From CADEDH01 sp039201605 (GTDB lineage Bacteria > Actinomycetota > Acidimicrobiia > Acidimicrobiales > SZUA-35), in the NCBI GenBank assembly GCA_039201605.1, contig JBCCRO010000012.1, positions 84,700 to 148,699 on the forward strand: DNA of 64,000 nt, written 5' to 3'. Positions 34,382 to 43,397 of the stretch are shown here, in pieces. A model generated the notes under the pieces. It ran no database searches and had not been told where the DNA came from. It saw only the letters and a list, made by a program, of their open reading frames with translations. The first letter of the stretch is position 1, and the number at the start of each line of letters is the position of its first letter. A program made the translations under genes and the position numbers.

Positions 34382-35859
34382 GCCCCCACCTCGCTGATGT
34401 AGACGCCCGGCGTGCGGAGATCCTCGGCGGCGTCACGGCTGAGGTCGTACAGGGCGCCGGCGTAGAGCGAGATCACCAGGGAGCCGGCGACGGCGAGGCC
34501 GGTGGCGAACACCATCGTGCGACGGTTGCCGGCCGGCTCCTCCTCGATGGCGTCGGGGTCGGGGTCGCTGCCCCAGAACACGTTGAGCCAGATCTTGGCC
34601 ATCGACAGCAGGGTCAGCGCACCGGCCACCAGGGCGGCGGCCACCACCCAGGTCGAGGCCTCGTCGATCCCGGCCGACACCACGGCGAGCTTGGCCACGA
34701 AGCCGGAGAAGGGCGGGAGGCCGGCCAGGCTCATGGCCGGGATGGCGAAGAGCACGGCGATCAGGGGGCGACGGGCGGCCAGACCACCCGCCTTCTTGAG
34801 CGAGCTGGTGCCCTCCTCGTTCTCCACCAGACCACCGACCAGGAAGAGCACGGTCTTGACCGGCATGTGGTGGATGAGGAAGAGGATGGCGCCTGCGGTG
34901 CCGATGGTGGAGAACAACCCCAGCCCCATCAGCATGTAGCCGATCTGGCTGATGATGTGGAACGACAGGATGCGTTTCATGTCGTCCTGGGCCAGCGCTC
35001 CGAGGGCGCCGATCACCATCGTCACCCCGGCCACGATCAGCATGGCCGACTCGAGCTCGTCCATCTGCATCAGAGTGTGGAAGCGGATGATGGCGTAGAT
35101 GCCGATCTTGGTCAGCAGCCCGGCGAAGATCGCCGTGATCGTCGTGGGCGCCGTGGGGTAGGAGTCGGGCAGCCAGGAGAACAGGGGGAAGACGGCGGCC
35201 TTGGTACCGAACACGACGAAGAACCAGGCCCCGATGCCCAGCCGCACCCCGGACGACAGCTCCGGGATCCGCTCGGCCAGCAGGGCCATGTTGACGGTGC
35301 CGGTGGCGGCGTAGACGTAGGCCAGGCCGAAGAGGAACAGGGTGGAGGCGAGCAGGTTCATCACCACGTACGTCATGCCGGAGCGGATCTGACCCCGCTC
35401 GCCCTGGTGGGTGAGCAGCACGTAGCTCGACACCAGGATCAGCTCGAAGGCGACGAAGAGCGTGAACAGATCGCCGGTGAGGAAGGCGAGCGACACGCCG
35501 GCGGTGAGCACACCGAGGAGCGGGCCCGACAGCTCGGGGTTGGCCCCCCAGCGGGTGCGGCGCTGGCCGATGGCGAACAGCTCGACCACGAACACCAGGG
35601 TCAGGGCCACCGGCAGGGTGAGGGCGGCGAACAGGTCGGCCACCAGCACGATGCCGAGCTCGGGATCCCAGCCGCCGAGGCGGATCACGTGGGTGCCGTC
35701 GGAGGCGACGCCGAAGAGGAGGGCCAGGCTGGAACCGGCGGCGACGGCCTGGCCGATCAGGGTGACGATGTCGCCGACGAGTTCCCTGCGCCGCAGCAGC
35801 AGCGAGATGGCGGCGGCCGACAGGGGCGCGAGGATGGTGAGGATCATGAGGGTGGACAT
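34378..35859 (-). CDS. mnhD: Mrp Na+/H+ antiporter subunit D
   Basis: 493 residues, about 14 spans, homologous to the proton-pumping subunits NuoM/NuoN of complex I. The antiporter core has PTAPTTITAIFAGLLTKIGIYAIIR with the conserved Lys of the ion path, ALAQDDMKRILSFHIISQIGYMLMG and FLIHHMPVKTVLFLVGG. An acidic insert (DPDPDAIEEEP) lies near the C terminus. It overlaps mnhC by 1 base (TGATG). Confidence 0.93.
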   Translation of the reverse strand: MSTLMILTILAPLSAAAISLLLRRRELVGDIVTLIGQAVAAGSSLALLFGVASDGTHVIRLGGWDPELGIVLVADLFAALTLPVALTLVFVVELFAIGQRRTRWGANPELSGPLLGVLTAGVSLAFLTGDLFTLFVAFELILVSSYVLLTHQGERGQIRSGMTYVVMNLLASTLFLFGLAYVYAATGTVNMALLAERIPELSSGVRLGIGAWFFVVFGTKAAVFPLFSWLPDSYPTAPTTITAIFAGLLTKIGIYAIIRFHTLMQMDELESAMLIVAGVTMVIGALGALAQDDMKRILSFHIISQIGYMLMGLGLFSTIGTAGAILFLIHHMPVKTVLFLVGGLVENEEGTSSLKKAGGLAARRPLIAVLFAIPAMSLAGLPPFSGFVAKLAVVSAGIDEASTWVVAAALVAGALTLLSMAKIWLNVFWGSDPDPDAIEEEPAGNRRTMVFATGLAVAGSLVISLYAGALYDLSRDAAEDLRTPGVYISEVGA

Positions 35860-36242
35860 CAGGCGGCCCTCCCCTCGAGATCGGCGTCGTCCTCGGTCTG
35901 GTCGGCCACCCGCTGATCCTCGAGATCGTCCTCCACCAGATCGTCACCGGTGAGCGCCTGCTGGCGACCGGCGAGGGCGAGGAGGAAGAGGGTGAGGCCG
36001 AACGAGATGACGATGGCGGTCAGGGCCAGGGCCTGGGGCAGGGGGTTGGAGATGGCCTCATCGCCGGCGGTGTCGGCGATCGGGGCGGCGCCGGGCGATC
36101 CACCGGCGGTGAGCAGGCTGAGGACGGCGGCGTGGCCGAGAAGGGAGAAGCCCAGCACGATGCGGCTGAGGGACCGGGCGGTGACGAGGTAGACCCCGAC
36201 GCCGGTCAGGCCGCCGATGGCGACGAGCAGGGCAACGCTCAC
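35859..36242 (-). CDS. mnhC: Mrp Na+/H+ antiporter subunit C
   Basis: 127 residues, NuoK-like, three spans (SLSRIVLGFSLLGHAAVLSLL and DPLPQALALTAIVISFG-type NPLPQALALTAIVI are the family marks). It carries an extra acidic C-terminal tail (about 28 residues, DDLVEDDLED) beyond the usual end. It overlaps mnhB by 4 bases. Confidence 0.9.
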   Translation of the reverse strand: MSVALLVAIGGLTGVGVYLVTARSLSRIVLGFSLLGHAAVLSLLTAGGSPGAAPIADTAGDEAISNPLPQALALTAIVISFGLTLFLLALAGRQQALTGDDLVEDDLEDQRVADQTEDDADLEGRAA

Positions 36243-36862
36243 GAGCCCACCTCCACGGTCTCGGTACGGTCGGGGTCGTTGTCGTTCTCGGTGGCCCGGG
36301 CCACGTCGGCGTCGGCATCGGTGGAACGGCGACCGGGGTTGGCGGTCGAGGAGGCCGAAGCCTTCGAGCCGACGGCGGCCGACAGCTCGCCGGTGCCGTT
36401 GTCGGAGAGGTCGTCACCGTCGGCGAGCGGGGCCTGGTCGGCGGCCTCGTCCTCCAGCTCCTCCGACCACAGGGAGTCGAGGAGGGCCAGGGCCAGGCCG
36501 ACGACGATGGCGGTGACGCCGATGTCGAAGATGAAGGCGCTGCCGGACTTCACCTTGCCCAGCACCGGTAGCTCCTGGGACACCACCACCATGTCGAGGG
36601 GGTCGTTCCCGAACACCAGGGGGGCGATGGCCACCGCGGCCACGATCAGGATGCCGCCCGAGATGAGCTCCACCCAGTACCGGGGCTGCTGCATGCCGGC
36701 CACCGTGCGCAGCACGACCACCGTGCCGAACACCAGCCCGGCGGCGAAGCCGCCACCGGGGTTGTTGTGCCCGGCGAAGAGCAGGTAGAGACCGACAGCC
36801 AGGGCGAGCGGGGTGGCCATGCGGACCCCGGTCTCCATGGCCGGTGAACGACGGATGCTCAT
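36239..36862 (-). CDS. mnhB: Mrp Na+/H+ antiporter subunit B, with acidic tail
   Basis: 207 residues. Residues 1-135 are standard MnhB with four spans and the signature GHNNPGGGFAAGLVFG. The last ~70 residues are a hydrophilic, Asp/Glu/Ser-rich tail not expected in this family (about 140 residues). The ATG at 36862 overlaps the mnhA stop. The tail resembles the acidic ends of subunits C and D here and may be a local adaptation or disordered linker. Confidence 0.9.
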   Translation of the reverse strand: MSIRRSPAMETGVRMATPLALAVGLYLLFAGHNNPGGGFAAGLVFGTVVVLRTVAGMQQPRYWVELISGGILIVAAVAIAPLVFGNDPLDMVVVSQELPVLGKVKSGSAFIFDIGVTAIVVGLALALLDSLWSEELEDEAADQAPLADGDDLSDNGTGELSAAVGSKASASSTANPGRRSTDADADVARATENDNDPDRTETVEVGS

Positions 36863-39162
36863 GATGCAGCCCCCAGGGTCTCGGTCGGGCGACGAGGTCG
36901 GCGTCCGGCCCGGAGGGCCCCGATCCCGATGGCGGCCACGGCCAGCACCACCACCTCGCCCAGGGTGTCCAGGGCTCGGATGTCGGTGAGGATCACGTTG
37001 ACCACGTTGTTGCCGCCGCCCTCTTCGACCGCCTCCTCGCTCAGGGCCTCGATCGGCGGCGTGCCAACCGGATCGGAGGCGGCGGTGGCCAGCCCGAGCA
37101 TGACGATCGAGGCGACGGCGACCGACACCAGGATGCGGACCGCCCGCCACGTCGTCTGGACCGGCGGGAAGCGACGGGACAGGTGACCGAGGCCGACGAC
37201 GAAGCCGACGACGATCACGGTCTCGACCAGGAGCTGGGTGAGGGCCAGGTCGGGTGCGCCGTGCAGGACGAACAGACCGGATACGGCGAAGCCGACGGCG
37301 CCGAGGGTGAGGGCCGCTCCCAGGCGGGAGCCGACGAAGGCGCCGCTGACGGCGGCGACCACGATGGTGGCGACCATGGCCGCCTGGAAGGGGCTGTCCC
37401 ACAGAACCAGGTGGTCGGTCTCGATGGCGGAGAAGAACGGGATGCCGGCGACGATGGCGGCCAGCGACATCGTGGCCAGATAGACGGGCAGCGAGCCGTG
37501 TTGGACCCTGGAGATGAGGCGGGGCGACTCGTTGAGGATCATCTCGATGCTGCCGTCGGCGGCATCGGCCCCGAGCGGTCGCGGCACCCGCGGCGTGGAG
37601 CCCCGGGCCAGGAAGACGCCGAGGGCGATGCCGGCGCCGACCACGGCGAAGGAGACCATCAGGCCGGTGGTGAGGCCGGGCCAGCGGTGCAGGTGGTACG
37701 GCTCGGCCTTCTCGGTGAATTCGAGGGCGGCGGGCTTGACGATCCCGTCGACCACCGGCAGGAACACGAAGCCGAGCACACCGGCCACGCCCAGGATGCC
37801 GGCGGCCGTCGTCATGGCCGGGCGCCGGGGCTCGACCGGCGTCGGCTCGACGTCGGCCTTCTCGCCGAAGGTCACGAACAGGAAGCGGGTGGTGTAGGCC
37901 ACGGTGAGCACCGAGCCGCCGATGACGGCGGTGGCGGCGACGGCGGCCTCCAGGCCCGACAGCTGGAGCACGGCCTCGATCGCCGCCTCCTTGGCGGCGA
38001 AGCCGAGGAGCGGGGGCAGGCCGGCCATCGAGAGCCCGGCCAGGGTGGCGAAGCCGAAGGCGAGGGGCATCGAGCGGTAGAGGCCGCTCAGCCGGGTCAC
38101 GTCCCGGGTGCCGGTGCGGATGTCGATCTCGCCCACTACGCAGAACAGCGTCGCCTTGAACAGGGCGTGGGCGAAGAGCAGCGACGTGGCGGCGAACACC
38201 GCCTTACCCGAGCCGATGGCGAGCAGGGTGATCAGCAGCCCCAGCTGGGACACGGTGCCCCAGGCCAGGATCAGCTTGGCGTCTCGGTGGCGCAGGGCTC
38301 CGACCGCACCCCAGATCATCGACACGATGCCGAAGGCGAGGCCGAGCACCTTCCAGGTGTCGACGTTGAGGAAGGCGGAGCCGGTGACGGCGACGAGGAA
38401 GACGCCCGCCTTCACCATGGTGGCGGAGTGGAGGTAGGCGCTCACCGGGGTGGGGGCGGCCATGGCCCCGGGGAGCCACACGTGGAACGGGAACTGGGCC
38501 GACTTGGTGGCGGCGCCGACCATGATCAGAACGGCGGCGACCGTGAGCGAGGTGCTCGACTCGGGGCTGCCGACCATGGCCAGCTCGGTGAGGTTGGTGG
38601 TGCCGGTGGCGTTGCCCAGCACGACGAGCCCGGCGAGCAGGGTGAGGCCGCCGACGCCGGTGATGAACAGGGCCCGGCGGGCTGCGTCCCGAACGGCGGC
38701 GTCGGTGTTCTTGTGGCCGACGAGGAGGAAGGAGGTGATCGAGGTCAGCTCCCAGAAGATGAACAGCGTCCAGATCGAGTCGGCCCAGACCAGTCCCAAC
38801 ATCGCGGCCGAGAAGGCCAGTAGCGTGGCCGGGAATCGTCCGCCGGCCGCCGCCCGGGCCGAGAAGTAGCCGGTGGCGTACATGAAGATGAGAGCGCCGA
38901 TGCCGGAAACCAGCAGCGTCATCATGAGGGCGACCTCGTCGAGCCGGAACCGGATGGCCAGATCGAGGCCTTCGACCCACACCAGCTCGGCTTCGAGAGG
39001 CTCGGCGTCGCCGATCAGGCGACCGGCGGCCCAACCGGCGGTGATGGCGGGGGCCACGGCCGCGGTGAGCAGGCCCTTATGGATACCCGAGCGGCCGACG
39101 ACGGCGGCGGCCGCGATGCCCACGATGTGGGCTCCATACAGCAACCACAGTATCCCGCTCAT
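36859..39162 (-). CDS. mnhA: Mrp Na+/H+ antiporter subunit A
   Basis: 767 residues, first gene of the operon and the largest subunit. The NuoL-like antiporter core includes LVGHKNTDAAVRDAARRALFITG, PTPVSAYLHSATMVKAGVFL with the ion-path Lys, and LAWGTVSQLGLLITLLA. The C-terminal ~200 residues are the MbhD/MrpB-like extension normal in actinobacterial MnhA (LVETVIVVGFVVGL). The ATG at 39162 is chosen because the protein then begins directly with its first span (SGILWLLYGAHIVGI). The whole operon reads A-B-C-D-E-F-G with overlapping genes throughout. Confidence 0.93.
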   Translation of the reverse strand: MSGILWLLYGAHIVGIAAAAVVGRSGIHKGLLTAAVAPAITAGWAAGRLIGDAEPLEAELVWVEGLDLAIRFRLDEVALMMTLLVSGIGALIFMYATGYFSARAAAGGRFPATLLAFSAAMLGLVWADSIWTLFIFWELTSITSFLLVGHKNTDAAVRDAARRALFITGVGGLTLLAGLVVLGNATGTTNLTELAMVGSPESSTSLTVAAVLIMVGAATKSAQFPFHVWLPGAMAAPTPVSAYLHSATMVKAGVFLVAVTGSAFLNVDTWKVLGLAFGIVSMIWGAVGALRHRDAKLILAWGTVSQLGLLITLLAIGSGKAVFAATSLLFAHALFKATLFCVVGEIDIRTGTRDVTRLSGLYRSMPLAFGFATLAGLSMAGLPPLLGFAAKEAAIEAVLQLSGLEAAVAATAVIGGSVLTVAYTTRFLFVTFGEKADVEPTPVEPRRPAMTTAAGILGVAGVLGFVFLPVVDGIVKPAALEFTEKAEPYHLHRWPGLTTGLMVSFAVVGAGIALGVFLARGSTPRVPRPLGADAADGSIEMILNESPRLISRVQHGSLPVYLATMSLAAIVAGIPFFSAIETDHLVLWDSPFQAAMVATIVVAAVSGAFVGSRLGAALTLGAVGFAVSGLFVLHGAPDLALTQLLVETVIVVGFVVGLGHLSRRFPPVQTTWRAVRILVSVAVASIVMLGLATAASDPVGTPPIEALSEEAVEEGGGNNVVNVILTDIRALDTLGEVVVLAVAAIGIGALRAGRRPRRPTETLGAAS

Positions 39163-39276
39163 CCCACACACGCCTTCCGTCGGACGCAATCAAATTGCCC
39201 TTTTGCGTGATAGCTTTTGGGCGCGACCGCACGTGCCGAACTCTTTACACCACATGCATAGCGTCGATTCGACCTC
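39163..39276. promoter_or_regulatory. Divergent promoter region, mnh operon and Na+/Ca2+ exchanger
   Basis: A 114-base gap between two cation transporters, clearly richer in A/T than its flanks. For the exchanger, TAGCGT at 39259-39264 would give a leader of about 6 bases. CAAT-CAA-ATTG (near 39187) is a small inverted repeat on the mnh side. Shared control of both units is plausible. Confidence 0.4.
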
Positions 39277-40410
39277 ATGATTGCCACTGTCACGTTTTTC
39301 GGAGGACTTGTCGGGCTGCTCGTGGCCGGACACATCGTCGTCGAGGGCTCCTCACGCCTCGGTCGGCTCTTCGGCCTGCCCGAGACCGTCGTCGGCCTCA
39401 CCATCGTCGCCGCCGGCACCAGCGCCCCGGAACTGGCGGTCGTGCTCCAATCGGTGCTGGCCGACGACACCGACCTGGCTGTTGGTTCGATCATCGGGTC
39501 CAACATCGCGAACGTGCTTCTCGTACTCGGCCTGGCCGCCTGCTTCGGCACGATTCGAGTGACGAACAGGGTGGTCAGGGTGGACATCCCGATCATGATC
39601 GGCGCCTCGGGCGCGCTTTTGACCATGACCCTCGATGGGAATCTGGACCGCCTGGACGGTGTGCTGCTGTTCGTCGCCCTGCTTTTGTTCGTGACGTGGA
39701 CACTTCGAGCCAATCGGGGCGCGAGTCAGAACATCGGTCTACCCGATGAGACGACGGAGCAAACCTCCGGGGACGAAGGTCACTCCTCCTTCGCCCGAGC
39801 CGTCGTCCCGTCGGCGATCCGGCTCGTCATCGGCGTCGGCGGACTGGCCCTCGCCGCCGATCTCGTCGTGTCGGGGGCGAAGCAGATCGCCGTCGGTCTC
39901 GGCGTGCCCGAGCTGATCGTCGGGCTCACCGTGGTCGCCCTCGGCACCTCGGCCCCCGAGGTCGTGACCACCGTCATCGCCGCCGTCCAGGGACGGCGGG
40001 AGCTGGCCGTCGGCAACGCCGTCGGGTCCAACATCTTCAACATCTTCCTCGTGCTCGGCCTCAGCACGGCGATCGCCCCCGGCGGCATCGCCGTCGATCG
40101 CGATGCGGTGCAGCTCGACCTGCCGATCATGGTCGCCGCCGCCGTCGCCTGTCTGCCGATGGTCTTCTGGGACCGCAAGTTCGACCGGTGGGAGGGCATC
40201 GTCTTCGTGACCTACTACATCGCCTACCTGGCTTTTCTGACCCTGGACGCCACCGGTAGCCCACTGTCCCGGGCGTTCGCCATCGCCATGGCCGGCTTCG
40301 TCGGACCGCTCCTCCTGCTCACGGTGATCGTCGGCCTCCGTCATCGACGGGAGGTCAACCGTCGAGCGACGCCGGGGCCCGTCCCGGCGGGCGAGGTCGA
40401 CCGGGTCTGA
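39277..40410 (+). CDS. Calcium/sodium antiporter, CaxA/YrbG-like
   Basis: 377 residues of the Na+/Ca2+ exchanger superfamily. The two alpha repeats that form the ion site are clear: GLTIVAAGTSAPE (about residue 39) with GSIIGSNIANVLLVLGLA, and GLTVVALGTSAPE (about residue 215) with GNAVGSNIFNIFLVLGLS. About 10 spans with a central polar loop. It probably exports Ca2+ using the Na+ gradient, which links it to the divergent Mrp antiporter. Confidence 0.92.
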   Translation: MIATVTFFGGLVGLLVAGHIVVEGSSRLGRLFGLPETVVGLTIVAAGTSAPELAVVLQSVLADDTDLAVGSIIGSNIANVLLVLGLAACFGTIRVTNRVVRVDIPIMIGASGALLTMTLDGNLDRLDGVLLFVALLLFVTWTLRANRGASQNIGLPDETTEQTSGDEGHSSFARAVVPSAIRLVIGVGGLALAADLVVSGAKQIAVGLGVPELIVGLTVVALGTSAPEVVTTVIAAVQGRRELAVGNAVGSNIFNIFLVLGLSTAIAPGGIAVDRDAVQLDLPIMVAAAVACLPMVFWDRKFDRWEGIVFVTYYIAYLAFLTLDATGSPLSRAFAIAMAGFVGPLLLLTVIVGLRHRREVNRRATPGPVPAGEVDRV

Positions 40411-40423
40411 GCCGACGACCGTC

Positions 40424-40449
40424 GTCCCCGCCGGACCGGCGGCGGGGAC
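40424..40449. terminator. Bidirectional hairpin terminator
   Basis: A perfect 10-base stem, GTCCCCGCCG (40424-40433) with CGGCGGGGAC (40440-40449), around a 6-base loop, centred in the 58-base gap between the convergent exchanger and SDR genes. Confidence 0.75.
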
Positions 40450-40468
40450 TCGACGCGGGCGAGGCCGG

Positions 40469-41200
40469 CTACCAGTCGTGCGTGGTGCCATCCCAGCGGA
40501 TGAAGCGACCGGAGTCGGCCAGGGTCAGTCCGTCGAGGGTGTCGACCATGGCCTGCGTCGACTCGTCGACGGTCAGAGAGGCGGAGCCGCCGCCCATGTC
40601 GGTCTGCACCCACCCGGGATGGATGGCGACCAAGGCCACCCCGTGGGCTTCGAGCTCGGTCGCGGTGCGCACCGTCACCATGTTGAGCGCCGACTTGGAC
40701 GCGTTGTAGGCGATGTCCCGGCCCCCTCGGTGGCCGAAGGTCATGGCCCCCAGCTGTGAGGACACGTTGAGCACCAGGGCCCCCGTCGCCGCCTGCAACT
40801 GCGGGAGCAGGGCTCGCACGACCAGCAGCGGACCGGCGGCGTTCACATCGACGACGGCAAGAAAATGCTCACGACTCAGGTCGAGGGGTCCACGGGCGTC
40901 GGCCTCGGCCCCGACGGCGCGGGCATCGATACCGGCGTTGTTGATCAACACGTCGATGTGGTCGAGATCGGCCAGCGCGGTGGCGGCGGCTGCGATCGAG
41001 TCGTCGTCGGCCACATCGAGGGCGATGACCCGATCGGCGACGGCCGCCAGCTCGGGGGCGGCCTCGGGACGGCGGGCGGTGCCGATCACCCGGTCGCCGC
41101 CGGCGGCGATACGGCCGGCCAGGCCGAGGCCCAGGCCCCGGCCGGCGCCGGTGATGACGACGGTGCGTTCGCCCGGAGGGCGGAGGGAGAAGGTGCTCAT
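40469..41200 (-). CDS. Short-chain dehydrogenase/reductase (SDR)
   Basis: A 243-residue Rossmann-fold oxidoreductase. TGAGRGLGLGLAGRI binds the nucleotide, DVADDDS caps the adenine pocket and LINNAGID is the NNAG motif. The catalytic Ser lies in NVSSQLG (about 146) and the YxxxK in YNASK (about 163). The Arg-Arg after the second strand (TARRPEA) suggests a preference for NADPH. Classical SDR length. Substrate unknown; monocistronic. Confidence 0.9.
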   Translation of the reverse strand: MSTFSLRPPGERTVVITGAGRGLGLGLAGRIAAGGDRVIGTARRPEAAPELAAVADRVIALDVADDDSIAAAATALADLDHIDVLINNAGIDARAVGAEADARGPLDLSREHFLAVVDVNAAGPLLVVRALLPQLQAATGALVLNVSSQLGAMTFGHRGGRDIAYNASKSALNMVTVRTATELEAHGVALVAIHPGWVQTDMGGGSASLTVDESTQAMVDTLDGLTLADSGRFIRWDGTTHDW

Positions 41201-41287
41201 AGCCGCCCAGTGTGGCCGAGAGGGGCTACCTCCCGGCCACACGGAGCATGCGTACCTTCCGTTTCGAGGTTGCGGAGACCGGGTGGG

Positions 41288-42526
41288 CTAGTTCCCGCCC
41301 TCGGTCACCTCGACCTCGATCTTGGCGAAGCCGTCGCCAACGGTGTCGAGACCGGCGGCCTCGAGGTTGGCCAGGGCCTCGGCCACGATGTCGGTGCGGA
41401 ACGAGTCGCCGTCGGGCTCGGCGGCCAGGATGCCCTCCTCGGTCGCCACCTTTACCGTCTGATCCCACAGGGCCGGGTCCATGGTGCCGACGCCGAGCGG
41501 CGACGGCCACACGAGGGCGTTGATCTCGTTCATCATCCACGCCTGGTGGGCGGGGCCACCGAAGGGGGGCTCGGCGGCCACGATGATGTCGACACACTCC
41601 TGCTGATTGTCACGGCAGTGGATCCAGCCCCGGAGCGAGGCCTCGACGAAGGCCACGGCGGTGGCCCGGTAGTCGGCGTCGTCGTCGAGTCGGTCGGCGT
41701 CGGCCCAGATGGCGTCCTGGAGCATCGCCGTGCCCTCGTCGTTCCAGTCGATGACGTTGAGATCCTCGGGCTGGAACAGCTCCCCGGTGTCGGGGTTGAC
41801 CGTCTCCAGCACCAGGGCGTACTCGTTGTAGATCATCGCCTGGGCGGCGTCGACGTCGCCGTTGAGCAGCGCCGCCATCGAGAAGTCCTGCTGGACCAGA
41901 GTGACGTCGGCGTCGGGGTCGAGGCCGCTGGCCCGAAGACCGGCGAGCATCTCGAACTCATTGCCGAAGCCCCAGTTGCCGACGTTGGTGCCTTCGAGGT
42001 CGGCCACCGAGTTGATGCCTGAGTCGGCGAAGCTCACCTGCAGGGTGCCGCTGCGTTGGAACACCTGGGCGATGTTGGTGATGTTGAGGCCCTCCTCCCG
42101 GGGGACGAGGCCACGGGGCACCCACGAGATGGCGAAGTCGCTGGCGCCGGAGTCGAGCACGGTGGCGGGGACGATGTCGACACCGCCGTCGATGATCTCG
42201 ACGTCGAGGCCGGCCTCTTCGTAGAACCCGAGGTCGCGGGCGGCGAAGTAGCCGGCGAACTGGCTCTGGGGTACCCACTGGAGCTGCAGCTTGACCGGGG
42301 TCAGCTCGCCGCTGTCCTCCTCGCCCGCACCTTCCTCCGAGCCCTCCTCGGCCGGCTCGCTGGCCGACGCACTGCCTTCGTCGTCGCTCGCCTCGCTGGC
42401 GGACGCGCTGGCCGAGGCACTGCTGTCCTCGTCGCCTTCGTCATCGTCGCTGCCGCAGGCGGCAGCCACCAGGACCAGGGCCAGCAGCAGTGCCAGCCAC
42501 CGGCTGAGTCGTCGTTGTTCGTTCAT
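41288..42526 (-). CDS. NMT1/THI5-type ABC substrate-binding lipoprotein
   Basis: 412 residues. The lipoprotein signal WLALLLALVLVAAAC is followed by an acidic Ser/Ala linker with SASASASASE, nearly the same layout as the ribose-type binding protein at 7143-8267. The mature domain (LQWVPQSQFAGYFAARDLGFYEEAGLDV) is the NMT1/THI5 fold, used for thiamine-pyrimidine precursors, riboflavin, sulfonates and nitriles. GGGAGAG precedes the ATG. It heads a transporter operon; with the beta-ureidopropionase-like and beta-alanine genes upstream, a pyrimidine or N-carbamoyl-beta-amino acid is the likely ligand (inference). Confidence 0.9.
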   Translation of the reverse strand: MNEQRRLSRWLALLLALVLVAAACGSDDDEGDEDSSASASASASEASDDEGSASASEPAEEGSEEGAGEEDSGELTPVKLQLQWVPQSQFAGYFAARDLGFYEEAGLDVEIIDGGVDIVPATVLDSGASDFAISWVPRGLVPREEGLNITNIAQVFQRSGTLQVSFADSGINSVADLEGTNVGNWGFGNEFEMLAGLRASGLDPDADVTLVQQDFSMAALLNGDVDAAQAMIYNEYALVLETVNPDTGELFQPEDLNVIDWNDEGTAMLQDAIWADADRLDDDADYRATAVAFVEASLRGWIHCRDNQQECVDIIVAAEPPFGGPAHQAWMMNEINALVWPSPLGVGTMDPALWDQTVKVATEEGILAAEPDGDSFRTDIVAEALANLEAAGLDTVGDGFAKIEVEVTEGGN

Positions 42527-42557
42527 GGTTTCTCTCCCTGAGTTGATTGACGTGTGG

Positions 42558-43397
42558 TCACGACTCGCCTCCGCTGCGGACGGTGGCGTGCCATGGCATC
42601 AGACGGCGCTCGGCCAGAACGGCGAGCGCATACAGTGCGGCGCCGACCAGCGTCCCGGCCAGCACCGCGGCCCAGGCTTCGTCATACCGGGTGAGTCCGG
42701 CAGCCTGGGTGATCATGGGACCGAGGGCGTCCTGACGCCCGCCGAAGTACTCGGCCACGATGGCCCCGATCACGGCCAGCGACGAAGCCAGCTTGAGCGA
42801 GGTGAAGAACAGGGGCAGGGCGGTGGGTATCCGCACCTCCCGGGTGATGCGCCACTTGCTGGCGGCGTAGGACTCCATCAGCTCGATCTGGGCGGCGTCG
42901 GCCAGCGACAGGCCCTTGACGGTGTTGATGAACACCGGGAACGACACGAGCAACACCACGATCAGCTGATTGGAGCGGACCGAGGTCAGCCCGAACCAGT
43001 TGTTGAAGATCGGGGCCAGAGCGATGATGGGGATGGCGTTGACGGCGACGGCCACCGGCGTGATCGCCTCCCGGGCCAGACGGAAGCGGCTGACCAGCAG
43101 CGCGGCGCACACGGCGAAGATCACGCCGGCAACCAGGCCCGACACGATCACCCAGCCGGTGATGCGGGTGGCGGTCCAGATGGTGCCGGCGTTGGTGAAC
43201 AGGGCACCGACGATGCTCGACGGCGCGGGCAGGACGAAGCCCTCGGGCTGCACCAGAGCGAGCAGGCCCTCCCACACGGCGAGGATGACCACCCCGGCCA
43301 CCACCGGCTCCGGGATCCGGGGAAGCAGACCCCGCCCCCGCCCGGCGCCCGGAGCGCTCGATGCGTCCGACGCGCCCACCGTGGCCCGCTCGCTCAT
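42558..43397 (-). CDS. ABC transporter permease (SsuC/TauC-like)
   Basis: 279 residues, about six spans, with the permease loop EGLALVQ-type start and the EAA-like cytoplasmic motif ESYAASKWRITREVRIPTALPLFF that docks with the ATPase. A Pro/Arg-rich N-terminal tail precedes the first span. It overlaps the ATPase gene by 4 bases and is one of two different permeases in the set, so the channel is probably a heterodimer. Confidence 0.9.
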   Translation of the reverse strand: MSERATVGASDASSAPGAGRGRGLLPRIPEPVVAGVVILAVWEGLLALVQPEGFVLPAPSSIVGALFTNAGTIWTATRITGWVIVSGLVAGVIFAVCAALLVSRFRLAREAITPVAVAVNAIPIIALAPIFNNWFGLTSVRSNQLIVVLLVSFPVFINTVKGLSLADAAQIELMESYAASKWRITREVRIPTALPLFFTSLKLASSLAVIGAIVAEYFGGRQDALGPMITQAAGLTRYDEAWAAVLAGTLVGAALYALAVLAERRLMPWHATVRSGGES

